Shown: positions 7,643-16,321 of the stretch, piece by piece
Position numbering within the stretch: position 1 is the stretch's first letter
Layout of the letters: the number at the start of each line of letters is the position of its first letter
Assembly: GCF_000758755.1 (NCBI RefSeq)
Contig: NZ_JRMV01000279.1
Span: forward strand, 1 to 64,000
Direction of reading: 5' to 3'
DNA from: Actinomyces sp. S6-Spd3
GTDB taxonomy: Bacteria; Actinomycetota; Actinomycetes; Actinomycetales; Actinomycetaceae
DNA length: 64,000 nt
The notes under the pieces: model-generated
Databases searched by the model: none
Told to the model about the DNA's origin: nothing
Seen by the model: only the letters and a program-made list of their open reading frames with translations
Program-made: the position numbers and the translations under genes

Positions 7643-10600
7643 TTACTTTGCGCTCGTATTCCTACGAACAACGTGACGCAAGACAGCATCAGTCTGGGCA
7701 CCACGGCGCGTCAGACCGAGAGCGCGCCAAAGCTCATCGACTGATTCTTCCTCGCTGCGCTCTACTCCATCAGAGGCAACCCACTGCGCGATCTCATCGA
7801 GTTGATCATCACTGTAGGCGGCAAGGGGAAGCCCACGAGCAATCGCAGGACGCTCGCCGCGCGCACTCTCGGCCTCGATATCGCTTGCAAGAAGGTCACC
7901 CTCCCCACCCTGAGTGTCTTCAACCCATTCATCGCGACGCTGACGTGCCTCGCCAGCATGGTCATCTGCTGCATTTTCTTCAGAAATAGGCGCTAGATCG
8001 GCATCCTCAGAAGCATTCGCACCGAACTCAGCATCTGGATTCTCAGGAAGCTCCATCACGGGAACAGCGGGACCGTTGATCTCGTCGACGGCATCCAAAA
8101 CCAGCTGGACGATCCGATCTGTTTCCTTCGCTGGATCGATGAACACCGCCATCGACAAGGCAATGTGGACCTTCCAGCCCTGTGCTTCAAGCATCGCGGG
8201 CCACAGGCGATCACGCACACGCAGCGAGGGCTGCGCAACGTATTCGTCATCATCGGTAAGCACTGCAAGGAGCAGACGCCCCGGAACCTCAGGATGCCCG
8301 ATCGCCAGCGGAATCCGCAATCCACCGGGAATCCCGATGTTTGCCACGACTTCAAGACCGAGGCCGTAGAGTCGATCCGCAAGATCAATGAGCAGTCGAT
8401 CAGGTTCAATATCCAGGGTCGGCCACGAATCAATACCAACCCCGGATTGGCCTCGGGCAATCTCAAGGAGATCGACGAGCATCAGCGCACCACGCTGGGA
8501 CAGGCGGGACGTATCGATTTCTTCGGGGCGAATCGAGGACACGACGGTGAGGTCTCCGCGCACAGAACGCAAGACATCGGCCATCACGCCCGCTCCCGCG
8601 GGGGAAGAAAAGACGCCGAAGTGGTGGATCACGCGACCGTGCGGGGTCTTCGCAAAACCGACAGCGATGATGATGTGGTCGCGGCCCAGGCCTCGTGCAC
8701 CATCGGGGTCGACAACCACGAAGGGCTCCACGCGTGCGGGATCGAAGAACGAGGCCAAGCCGGGCTCTGCGCCGATCGTCCGCATGAGCTGGCTGCGGAT
8801 CCTCTCCGCATGCTGCGAGTTCAGGGCGACCACTGCGAGGGAACGCTCAGGAGTAGTCGTCGCATGTTCGAGAACAGCTTCGACGACGGCATCCACTTCC
8901 ACCGCGGTCGATTCAACAGCCTCGCTACCGGGGGTCGGCATACCCGTCCCCTCGGTCCAAATCGCTGTTACGGGAGCACTGGCGGAAGTCCACGGAACCG
9001 GAACACCCGTGTGATCAACGCGGTAACGCGCAAGCAGGAGCGCCATCTGGTCGTTCAAACGAGTCGGGCGTACTTCCATGCGCAGGTGCGGAAGAACCTC
9101 GGAAAGAGCCGCAACCGAATCATCGACGTGTTCTTGAGCAAGATCAGCGAAAAGAACGACCTGAGAAGCACGCGAAATGATCGGAACAAGCTCCGCCAAA
9201 GGCAGCGCATCAACGTCATCCAAGATGACAACATCGACCTGATGATTCTCCGGCAAAATCTGCGGGACAAGAGTCGGAACCGTCAAGACCGCCGGGATCA
9301 AATCCCACGCCAAGGGGAACTGCGCATACAACGAGGTCAGCGCATGCTGGTCATTGACAGCTAATTCAAGCGCGCTCAAAGCCTGAGGATCGTTCGCAAC
9401 GGCTTGGGTTCGGCCTCGGCGAAGGCGTGAGATCACTTGCGGAACCAAGGAGGCGACCTGCTGACGATCCAGTTCGCGTCCTTCAGTCAAAGCCTGCTCA
9501 AGGACCGCAGGATCAAAGCCACCCAAACGAGAGTCCGTCGCCAGCATGAGACCAAGGATGGAAGCCCACCACGCAAGATCGAGTTCGGCGTCCAGCTGGT
9601 CGTCATCAACGTGACGGCCACGAAGATCGCGTGTCAAAGGCTCCAGCCCCAACTCGGCCAGTTCTTTCAAGACCGCGACGCGACGCGGCAATTCATAGCC
9701 GCCCTCAGGATCGGCACTCAGGCGCTCGCAAAGCTTGGCCAAATCAACGATTGGCATCATTTCCAGATCGCCATGAGCGGTAACGAACATGGGGTTCAGG
9801 TGCGCGAGATCCTCGGCAACCTCGTGAGTGAGGGCAGCGGCCTGAGCCAAGTTCGATGGCAGCTTCGGCCAGCCGTCGCTATCACAGTGCTGACGCCACA
9901 CATCGCGGCGCTCCTGAACGGTCAACAGCGCACGATGCAAGTCCTCAACATGGCTTCCCGGACGCAGCATGTCCTGCGCCTGCTTGACCAAGCGGACGCG
10001 CTGTGAGCGGGGCATGGAAATACCGTGCTCTTGACGCCACTTCTTCGAGGCGGTCGCAATGACCATATCGGCCGCGGAACGCTCAAAGACCCGCGGTTGG
10101 AAAACGTCGAGAACCTCACGAACCCCCTCGAACATAGCAAGTTGGTCGTACCACTGACGCATATTGACCGCCGAAGAAATCCCCGTCTCTCCCGCGACAG
10201 AGGCAATCAGCACACGAAGCTCAGGCAGAGTTTCCTTCGCAAGGCGATTCACGCGCTCAAGGACGTCGGGAACCTGCTCCTGGGAACCAATGACGATCCC
10301 CTTCCACGGGCCCACCTGCGCATTGCGCGAAAACACTCCCAAGGACGAGGCCTCGTGGAGGAGCTCGCGGGCACGCGCACCTTGGTCAGAAGCGATCTCA
10401 ATGAGGATCTCTTCGCTCAAACGCACACGAGTACGCGGCGCTGGCTTGGTCGCCGTCAGGTCGGTGAGAACCTGGAGGGCATCAAATGCGCTGACCCCAA
10501 ACTGCTTGAAGGGGCGATGCAGGTAGGTCGTGTAGGACGAAAGCGTCTGGCGAACACTACGCAAACGAGCGCGCATCTTTGCGACCTCAGCGCTGTCCTC

Positions 10601-11719
10601 AACCGAGGTCAGATCTTGCGAGGCATGAATGAGCTGAAGACCCAGCGTCGCATCAGACGCGTTAGAACCGTCGATACGAACCGCGGCCTCGTCCACGCCC
10701 AAGTCGCGAAGGCGACCGTGCACGGCCAAGGTCCGCGAAGGCGATCCTGCAATATGGACCACCGTGCGGCCATTCGCGGCGCTATCGGCAATAATCGCCG
10801 CGATCAAAGAAGCATCATCCGCTCCCGATGGTGCATCAACGATGAAGGAATAACCACCCGCGACGGCCTCGACAACATCTTGTTGCTTCGGGGTTAGGTC
10901 ACCCGCACCGCGTTCCTCATCGGGGTCGCGATCACTGGGGTTCGATTCGGGAAGAGGCCCCGAAATGGCACTACGCGCAGCCGCATCCCCAGCCAGAGCG
11001 CGAATAATACGATTCTTCATCAAGTGAGCGGGACGATCGAGCTCACGAAGCAGAAGTGCGGCCGGGTGCTCAAAAATGCCGATGGTCAGTTCTTCGCGTA
11101 CATCAAAGTTGTCAAGCACCGAGGCGGCTTGACGCGCGTGGTCCAAGACAACCGAGGCCGAAAAACCGTGTGTCTGAGTGGACAGGTGCGCGACCTCGTC
11201 CATGTCGATGTGGACGTTCTTTTCCGCGAGTGCGTCTTCGAATGCGGCCGACAGTTCCATCCCGTGACGCAAGGTAATGACGACATCGTCGCCTTCAAGA
11301 CTCAGGCGCAGGGGACGCAAGAAAACCGGCGCACTGGTGCGGGCCTCGCCTTCCCCCCACTGCGCGTGTCCGATCGCGATGTGGACGGGAGCAACTCCGT
11401 GGCGCATCGCCATTTCATGGGCGAAGGAAACCAAGGAACGCGCGCGCTCCAAGGCGCGCTTGTGCGCAGCGCTTTCTCGGATGAGGCTGGAGAGTTTCGT
11501 GGGCCGCCCCGCATACAGTTGAGCCAGGCCGCCGGGATGCGCCTCAGATACGGTCAATCGCGGGAAAGTGTTTCCGCCTTCTTCTGAGGTAATTTGGCGC
11601 AATTGCGCACGCCATTCTTGGACAACATGGTCGCTGGGTGCACTCGGCATCTCGGAAGAGGACTGTTCCTGCTCCCGCGGGGAATCTTGCGTCGATCGAG
11701 AAAAGAAATTTACGGCCAC
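7643..11719 (-). CDS. DUF4011-type helicase/nuclease-like protein with degenerate active sites
   Basis: A 1358-residue soluble protein. The layout matches actinobacterial DUF4011/superfamily-1 helicases that end in an MTES_1575-type (Vsr-like) nuclease fold: N-terminal DUF4011-like region (about 70-250), first RecA half from LTPKQQ at 275, second half around 960-1070, nuclease-like domain about 1105-1205, then an acidic tail. The catalytic motifs are abnormal. The Walker A position (about 293-303) reads VDAPSGADDAS instead of G-x-G-K-T/S, Walker B (about 830) is VVILDDVDAL, the usual ALTRAR arginine motif reads VLRSVRG, and the nuclease core reads RIPLAIGHPE where an acidic residue would be expected. 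I infer a non-catalytic relative, perhaps a scaffold or nucleic-acid binder. Start GTG at 11719 with a weak ribosome site. Confidence 0.75.
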   Translation of the reverse strand: MAVNFFSRSTQDSPREQEQSSSEMPSAPSDHVVQEWRAQLRQITSEEGGNTFPRLTVSEAHPGGLAQLYAGRPTKLSSLIRESAAHKRALERARSLVSFAHEMAMRHGVAPVHIAIGHAQWGEGEARTSAPVFLRPLRLSLEGDDVVITLRHGMELSAAFEDALAEKNVHIDMDEVAHLSTQTHGFSASVVLDHARQAASVLDNFDVREELTIGIFEHPAALLLRELDRPAHLMKNRIIRALAGDAAARSAISGPLPESNPSDRDPDEERGAGDLTPKQQDVVEAVAGGYSFIVDAPSGADDASLIAAIIADSAANGRTVVHIAGSPSRTLAVHGRLRDLGVDEAAVRIDGSNASDATLGLQLIHASQDLTSVEDSAEVAKMRARLRSVRQTLSSYTTYLHRPFKQFGVSAFDALQVLTDLTATKPAPRTRVRLSEEILIEIASDQGARARELLHEASSLGVFSRNAQVGPWKGIVIGSQEQVPDVLERVNRLAKETLPELRVLIASVAGETGISSAVNMRQWYDQLAMFEGVREVLDVFQPRVFERSAADMVIATASKKWRQEHGISMPRSQRVRLVKQAQDMLRPGSHVEDLHRALLTVQERRDVWRQHCDSDGWPKLPSNLAQAAALTHEVAEDLAHLNPMFVTAHGDLEMMPIVDLAKLCERLSADPEGGYELPRRVAVLKELAELGLEPLTRDLRGRHVDDDQLDAELDLAWWASILGLMLATDSRLGGFDPAVLEQALTEGRELDRQQVASLVPQVISRLRRGRTQAVANDPQALSALELAVNDQHALTSLYAQFPLAWDLIPAVLTVPTLVPQILPENHQVDVVILDDVDALPLAELVPIISRASQVVLFADLAQEHVDDSVAALSEVLPHLRMEVRPTRLNDQMALLLARYRVDHTGVPVPWTSASAPVTAIWTEGTGMPTPGSEAVESTAVEVDAVVEAVLEHATTTPERSLAVVALNSQHAERIRSQLMRTIGAEPGLASFFDPARVEPFVVVDPDGARGLGRDHIIIAVGFAKTPHGRVIHHFGVFSSPAGAGVMADVLRSVRGDLTVVSSIRPEEIDTSRLSQRGALMLVDLLEIARGQSGVGIDSWPTLDIEPDRLLIDLADRLYGLGLEVVANIGIPGGLRIPLAIGHPEVPGRLLLAVLTDDDEYVAQPSLRVRDRLWPAMLEAQGWKVHIALSMAVFIDPAKETDRIVQLVLDAVDEINGPAVPVMELPENPDAEFGANASEDADLAPISEENAADDHAGEARQRRDEWVEDTQGGEGDLLASDIEAESARGERPAIARGLPLAAYSDDQLDEIAQWVASDGVERSEEESVDELWRALGLTRRGAQTDAVLRHVVRRNTSAK

Positions 11720-11788
11720 AAAACCACCGTAATAGAAAAGGCTGGGCTCACCGGGGACAAAGCGCCGTAAGGGAACATTTTCCCAGCA

Positions 11789-11834
11789 CTTGGGCCGCCC
11801 GGTCCCAAGAGAGTCGGTGCTTTAAGCTATCCCC
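11789..11834 (+). promoter_or_regulatory. Leaderless promoter of fhs with inverted repeat
   Basis: TAAGCT (11823-11828, TANNNT type) lies 6 nt before the fhs ATG and there is no Shine-Dalgarno, so transcription probably starts at the initiation codon. An inverted repeat CTTGGG-9nt-CCCAAG (11789-11809) covers the -35 region and could be an operator. Confidence 0.55.
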
Positions 11835-13523
11835 ATGAGCACTGTTGCAACTGATTTTGCGTCCAAATTGGCCCCACTGGTGGAGCTGGGCGAACGAGCT
11901 GGAATCCCCAGCGAGCACCTGCGTCCCTACGGTTTTGACCTTGCGAAGGTCGATCTCGAGGCACTCGATGTCTCTGCCCCTCAGCGTGCCCACTATGTCG
12001 TTGTCACTGCTACCTCCCCGACCCCCTATGGCGAGGGCAAGACGACAACCGCAATCGGCTTGGTTCAGGGTCTAGCCCTGGAAGGTGCCTCCGCGACCCT
12101 GACTATTCGCCAGCCCTCAATGGGCCCGACTTTCGGCGTCAAAGGAGGAGCAGCGGGCAGCGGTAAGAGCCAGGTATTGCCATTCGAGAAGATGAATCTG
12201 CACCTGACCGGAGACTTCCACGCAATCACCGCGGCACACAATCTCCTGTCCGCAATGATTGACAATCACCTCCACCAAGGAAATGAGCTGCACCTCAAGG
12301 AGCGTTCGATCACGTGGCCTCGCGTCCTTGACGTCAATGATCGCTCTCTGCGCCACGTCGTAACCGGCCTGGGCGGGGCAATCGACGGAGTGACTCGCCA
12401 AGCTTCTTTCGATATCACTGCAGCCAGCGAAGTCATGGTCATCATGTCCCTAGCGACCTCTTATCGTGACCTGCGTGAGCGCCTTGGCCGCATCGTTATC
12501 GGTCAAAACGAGGCCGGAGAATACGTGACCGCAGAGGACCTTAAGGCTGCGGGGGCGATGGCGGCGCTTTTGCGTGATGCGCTGAGCCCGAATCTTTTGC
12601 GCACCACCGAGGGAAGCCCCGTTTTGGTGCACACCGGGCCCTTTGGAAATATTGCGACGGGATGTTCCTCGGTGATCGCGGATCTTCTTGCCGGCCAGCA
12701 CAGCGACTTTGTTGTGACCGAAGCAGGATTCGGTGCAGATATGGGCGCCGAGCGTTTCTTCAACATCAAGTGCCCTCTGGGTGGCTTACGCCCCGATTGT
12801 GCGGTCATCGTCACGACGGTTCGCGCGCTCAAGTCTCACTCGGGTCACTACAAGCTTGCCCCGGGGAAGGCTCTTCCCGAGGCGATGGTGGAAGAAAATG
12901 TTGAGGAGGTGCGCGTGGGAAGTGCAAACCTTCTCAAGCACATCGAGATCGTTCGCGGTTTTGGCCTGAACCCCGTGGTTGCCATTAACGTCTTCCCCAC
13001 CGATCACGAGGCCGAGTTGGCTGAGATCGAGGCGATCTGCGCCGAGGCCGGGGTGCGCGTGGCGCGTTCCTTGGGCGTTGTCGAAGGCGGTGAGGGCGCC
13101 CGTGCTTTGGCACGCGAAGTGCAGGCAGCCTGTGAAGAATCCGATCCTTCCGCAGTCCACCCCCTCTATGAGGATGAGGATTCCTTAAAAGAAAAGATCG
13201 CGAAGGTTGCTGCGATGTACGGTGCGGCAGGTGTTGATTACACCCCTGCAGCAGCCAAGCGCCTCAAGGAATATCAAGAGGCAGGTTATGGGAATCTGAA
13301 GGTTGTCGTTGCTAAGACTCCGATGTCGCTGAGCGCCGATCCTCAAGCAAAGGGCGCTCCTACCGGGTGGACGCTTCCAATCCGTGAAGTCCGTCTTGCA
13401 GCGGGTGCGGGCTACGTCTACGCAATCTCGGGAACCTTGTCGACCATGCCAGGTTTGTCTGCTCACCCCGCAGCAGAGCGCATTGAACTCACCGAGGACG
13501 GCGTCATCACCGGGGTGAAGTAA
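11835..13523 (+). CDS. fhs: Formate--tetrahydrofolate ligase
   Basis: Activates formate with ATP and THF to give 10-formyl-THF, feeding purine and formyl-Met synthesis. The 562-residue length is typical. The P-loop-like TPYGEGKTTTAIGL (about 63-76) and the conserved RQPSMGPTFGVKGGAAG and LTGDFHAITAAHNLL segments are intact, as is EAGFGADMGAERF. It has no ribosome site and appears leaderless. A strong hairpin follows, so it is a single-gene unit. It complements the 5-FCL gene at 6.1 kb. Confidence 0.97.
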   Translation: MSTVATDFASKLAPLVELGERAGIPSEHLRPYGFDLAKVDLEALDVSAPQRAHYVVVTATSPTPYGEGKTTTAIGLVQGLALEGASATLTIRQPSMGPTFGVKGGAAGSGKSQVLPFEKMNLHLTGDFHAITAAHNLLSAMIDNHLHQGNELHLKERSITWPRVLDVNDRSLRHVVTGLGGAIDGVTRQASFDITAASEVMVIMSLATSYRDLRERLGRIVIGQNEAGEYVTAEDLKAAGAMAALLRDALSPNLLRTTEGSPVLVHTGPFGNIATGCSSVIADLLAGQHSDFVVTEAGFGADMGAERFFNIKCPLGGLRPDCAVIVTTVRALKSHSGHYKLAPGKALPEAMVEENVEEVRVGSANLLKHIEIVRGFGLNPVVAINVFPTDHEAELAEIEAICAEAGVRVARSLGVVEGGEGARALAREVQAACEESDPSAVHPLYEDEDSLKEKIAKVAAMYGAAGVDYTPAAAKRLKEYQEAGYGNLKVVVAKTPMSLSADPQAKGAPTGWTLPIREVRLAAGAGYVYAISGTLSTMPGLSAHPAAERIELTEDGVITGVK

Positions 13524-13542
13524 GCCTAAAGCGGCTGATCAG

Positions 13543-13595
13543 AAGGCTCCCTGTCGATCACTGCTTCATGCAGGTCGACAGGGAGCCTTCTTGTT
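13543..13595 (+). terminator. Terminator of fhs
   Basis: A 15-bp perfect stem (13543-13557 with 13575-13589) followed by CTTGTT, 20 nt after the fhs stop. The - strand side lacks a T run, so it serves mainly fhs while separating it from the convergent feo operon. Confidence 0.8.
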
Positions 13596-13614
13596 GATTG
13601 AGCTCGGGCGGGTA

Positions 13615-13863
13615 CTAGATGACCAGAGGGCATCCCGAACAGTGAAGCATCACCTCGGGAGTCTTATTCCCGTGGCACGCACCCAAGCCCGAAGCACACA
13701 GCGACTGAGCACTGGCGGCTTGGCCTCGGCGCTGCATATCTTCGACGACCACGGTCGCAAAGGCGAGCGATACTTTCGCCCGCTGAGCGGCGGCCTCGAG
13801 AGTACAGCCCCGTGCCAACGCCTCTTTGAGACGCTGGGCTGGGGAGACAAATGATGCAGTCAC
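13615..13863 (-). CDS. feoC: FeoC-like small cysteine-containing protein
   Basis: An 82-residue protein whose GTG start overlaps the feoB stop (GTGA), so it is translationally coupled as the last gene of the feo operon. The first half (residues about 6-45) predicts a small helical DNA-binding-like fold (AQRLKEALARGCTLEAAAQRAKVS). The second half has cysteines at CASGLGACHG and CSGCPLV near the C terminus. FeoC proteins are small winged-helix proteins with a Cys-rich loop that bind FeoB or sense iron/oxygen; position and composition fit, but the sequence similarity is weak by eye. The last four cysteines could hold an iron or FeS site. Confidence 0.65.
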   Translation of the reverse strand: MTASFVSPAQRLKEALARGCTLEAAAQRAKVSLAFATVVVEDMQRRGQAASAQSLCASGLGACHGNKTPEVMLHCSGCPLVI

Positions 13864-15890
13864 AGGATCAGGCGTCCGATCTGGAAGACGGCAACGGCAA
13901 GGACCCACGCACTGACAAGTTGGACGCCAACCGCCGCTGCTGTGAGTTTGCCACCAATCTGGCGGACCTGTTCAGCTACTGTCGCCATACACGGGGTGTA
14001 GGTGAGGACGAAGACCAAGAAGGCATAGGCAGCGACCGGTGCTGCATCTCCCGCGGACTTTTCGAAAGATTCAGTGACCAGAGTGGGAAGCGAACCCAAG
14101 TCATCGCCGCCGTCTTCAGCGTCACCGCCCTCGGTTTCGGGATCCATATTGTAGGAAGTGACGATCGAGGAAATCACCGTTTCCTTCGCAACGAAGCCAG
14201 TCATGAGAGCGCCGGTCATGTGCCATTCACCAAAACCAGCGGGCTTGAACACTGGCTCAAGCACCTGGGCGGTGCGCCCGTAGAGGGAATCTTCCATGGG
14301 GAGTTCGGAATCAGCGAAAGAGTAGTTCCCCGCCATGGGAATTGCACCCATGAGCCACACAACGAAGGTCATCGCCAAGATGATCTTGCCGGCACCCTTC
14401 ACAAAGGCCCACGCACGCAGCCACGTGGTCCGCAAAATCACGAAAACGCGCGGAACTTGATACGCGGGAAGCACGAGGAACAGTGGAGATGTCGTGGTCT
14501 TCTTCGTGAAGAAGGGCTTGAGAACAAGCGCACCCAAGATCACCATGATGAGCGAGAGCACATAGAGCGAGAAGATCACTGTTCCAGCGTTATCGGGGAA
14601 GAAGATCCTGGCGATCATCAGGTAGATGGTGAGTCGCGCTGCACACGAGGTGTAGGGCGTAATGATGGTCGTGACAATTCGCTGGGCGGTGTTGGGAAGC
14701 GTACGCGTTGCCGCCAGTGACGGCAGATTGCAGCCAAATCCCATGATGAGCGGCAAGATCACGCGGCCATCCAGGCCGATCGCACGCATCACGCGGTCAC
14801 CAAGGAAGGCGGCGCGTGCCATGTAACCGGAGTCTTCCAGGATGGAAATCATCAAGAAGATGATGAACATCAGGGGAATGAAGGAAGAAACCACACCCAA
14901 ACCGGTGCATAGACCACCAATGAGGAAGCTGTGAAGCCAACCGTCTTGAAGTCCACCGAGCGTGAGGAGGTAGGTAATTCCATTCGCTAGAGAGGGGAAG
15001 CCTTCATCCGTTGAGGAGAAGATGTGGTCGAAGAAGTCCTGGACGGGGCTAACCCATTCGCCTGCGACTTTGAAGAGGAGCCACATGAGGGCGAAGAAGA
15101 TCGGGATGCCGATCCACGGGTTGAGCAAAACGCGGTCGATTTTGTCCGAGGTGGACAGGGTCGGGTCTCCCTGGGGCTCACCGACGACTGCTGTCTCAAC
15201 CTTGTCAACCCAGGCAAAGAGCTCATCCGCTTGGGTGAGTCCACCGCATCCACAGGTGCAGCTTCCATCTGCAGCGTTGACAGGCAAGCCCTTCGGACGT
15301 GCCGGATGAGCCAAGGAATTGCGGATCACGCCCTCGATGAAATCGGAGTTGTCCAAGTGGCGCGGGTCTACGGCCAGAACGGGGATTCCCAATTCCTCTG
15401 CGAGTTTGTCAACGGGGTACTTCTGGCCGTCCTTTTCAGAGACATCAACCATGGTCGCAATTGCAACAACAGGGTGCCCTGCTTGAGCGACCTGCCCTAG
15501 CAGGTACAGCGAACGCGTCATTGCGCTTGCGTCAAGCAGAACAACGGCAAGATCGACCTTGCGTCCGGTCCGAGGATCAGTGAAGGAGCCGGGTGCGCCG
15601 CTGAGAGTATCGCTAACAACCTGCTCGTCGGGCGAAGAAGCAATCAAGGAGTACGTTCCGGGAAGATCAATGAGGTTGGCGCCAAGTGCCTTCCAGACGC
15701 CACGCTTCATTTCAACGGTGGTGCCGGGGGCGTTGACAACGTGCTGGCGTGCACCGGTAATTGCATTGAAAAGAGTCGATTTTCCAACGTTCGGATTTCC
15801 GACTAGGACAATGGTCGTTTCCCCGCCGCTAGAGCTCGGCGTGTCGAGTACCGCGACCTCGGCTGCGGGTGAGCAGTGTGGGCAGCTCAT
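13860..15890 (-). CDS. feoB: Ferrous iron transport GTPase/permease FeoB
   Basis: Takes up Fe2+ across the membrane. 676 residues: N-terminal G domain with G1 GNPNVGKS (31-38), G2 APGTTVE, G3 DLPG (75-78), then a helical GDI-like region, and from about 260 the permease core with two Gate motifs (GFGCNLPSLAATRTL and the AKETVISS/TYTPC region). Two oddities: the G4 position reads TMVD (146-149) where the family usually has N-x-x-D, and the N terminus (CPHC) plus a linker with CTCGCGG (about 211-217) carry clustered cysteines. Start ATG overlaps the feoA stop by 4 bases. Confidence 0.95.
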   Translation of the reverse strand: MSCPHCSPAAEVAVLDTPSSSGGETTIVLVGNPNVGKSTLFNAITGARQHVVNAPGTTVEMKRGVWKALGANLIDLPGTYSLIASSPDEQVVSDTLSGAPGSFTDPRTGRKVDLAVVLLDASAMTRSLYLLGQVAQAGHPVVAIATMVDVSEKDGQKYPVDKLAEELGIPVLAVDPRHLDNSDFIEGVIRNSLAHPARPKGLPVNAADGSCTCGCGGLTQADELFAWVDKVETAVVGEPQGDPTLSTSDKIDRVLLNPWIGIPIFFALMWLLFKVAGEWVSPVQDFFDHIFSSTDEGFPSLANGITYLLTLGGLQDGWLHSFLIGGLCTGLGVVSSFIPLMFIIFLMISILEDSGYMARAAFLGDRVMRAIGLDGRVILPLIMGFGCNLPSLAATRTLPNTAQRIVTTIITPYTSCAARLTIYLMIARIFFPDNAGTVIFSLYVLSLIMVILGALVLKPFFTKKTTTSPLFLVLPAYQVPRVFVILRTTWLRAWAFVKGAGKIILAMTFVVWLMGAIPMAGNYSFADSELPMEDSLYGRTAQVLEPVFKPAGFGEWHMTGALMTGFVAKETVISSIVTSYNMDPETEGGDAEDGGDDLGSLPTLVTESFEKSAGDAAPVAAYAFLVFVLTYTPCMATVAEQVRQIGGKLTAAAVGVQLVSAWVLAVAVFQIGRLIL

Positions 15891-16111
15891 GCGATTTCCT
15901 CCACTTCGATCGCTCGGGCGCTGCGACGATCAACTGCGACGCGCGCGCCAGCAATATTGACGACGAGGCCACCGAAAGCAGCCTTGTTGACGATGAAGAA
16001 TTCGCTTCCGGGGCGAACTCCAAGTTCATACAGGCGGAGTCGGTGTTCTGACGGAATGTCCATATTTCCCAGACGCGCCCGAGTCCGCAAAGGAAATTGT
16101 GATAGTTGCAT
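15887..16111 (-). CDS. feoA: FeoA family SH3-like protein
   Basis: A 74-residue SH3-fold protein that assists FeoB. The conserved helix EHRLRLYELGVRPGSEF and strand pattern GGLVVNIAGARVAVDRRSA match FeoA closely. First gene of feoA-feoB-feoC; ends within feoB by ATGA overlap. No ribosome site precedes the ATG, while TAACCT lies 6 nt upstream within a DtxR-type box, so the mRNA is probably leaderless and iron-repressed. Length is normal. Confidence 0.93.
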   Translation of the reverse strand: MQLSQFPLRTRARLGNMDIPSEHRLRLYELGVRPGSEFFIVNKAAFGGLVVNIAGARVAVDRRSARAIEVEEIA

Positions 16112-16115
16112 ATAG

Positions 16116-16134
16116 CAAGGTTAGGCAAGCATTA
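16116..16134 (-). promoter_or_regulatory. DtxR/IdeR-type iron box over the feoA promoter
   Basis: The 19 bases read CAAGGTTAGGCAAGCATTA on the + strand and agree with the DtxR/IdeR consensus (TWAGGTTAGSCTAACCTWA) at about 14 of 19 positions, the left arm being nearly perfect. The - strand -10 box TAACCT (16118-16123) lies inside it, 6 nt from the feoA start. Binding would block RNA polymerase. The likely repressor is encoded at 39847-40536. Confidence 0.75.
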
Positions 16135-16256
16135 CCCACACAAGTAACACCTTTGTCCCTCAAGCAAAAATTGCGCGCTTATTGCGCGACTAACTTCCGC
16201 ACAATCGCTTCAATGCGTCTCAAAAGAGCACTTTTAGTCTTCTGACAACTCCCAGC

Positions 16257-16262
16257 TACTAT
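16257..16262 (+). promoter_or_regulatory. Candidate -10 box of the TPR/HSP90-like cluster
   Basis: TACTAT, with TTTAGT 17 nt upstream, is the best promoter match in the 210-bp gap before the first large helical-repeat gene. It predicts a 5' leader of about 50 nt carrying an AGGA ribosome site. Confidence 0.35.
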
Positions 16263-16321
16263 GGACCCAAGTCGCATTACACGCCCTGATCTTTTCATCG
16301 ACGGTTAGGAACGATACGGCC

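Noticed and set aside
8165-9364. 399-codon open frame on the + strand
   Set aside because: Antisense shadow of the helicase-like gene; the composition is Arg/Gly/His-rich with no domain, and the real frame is on the - strand.
13851-14720. 289-codon open frame on the + strand
   Set aside because: Antisense to feoB, which has all family motifs.
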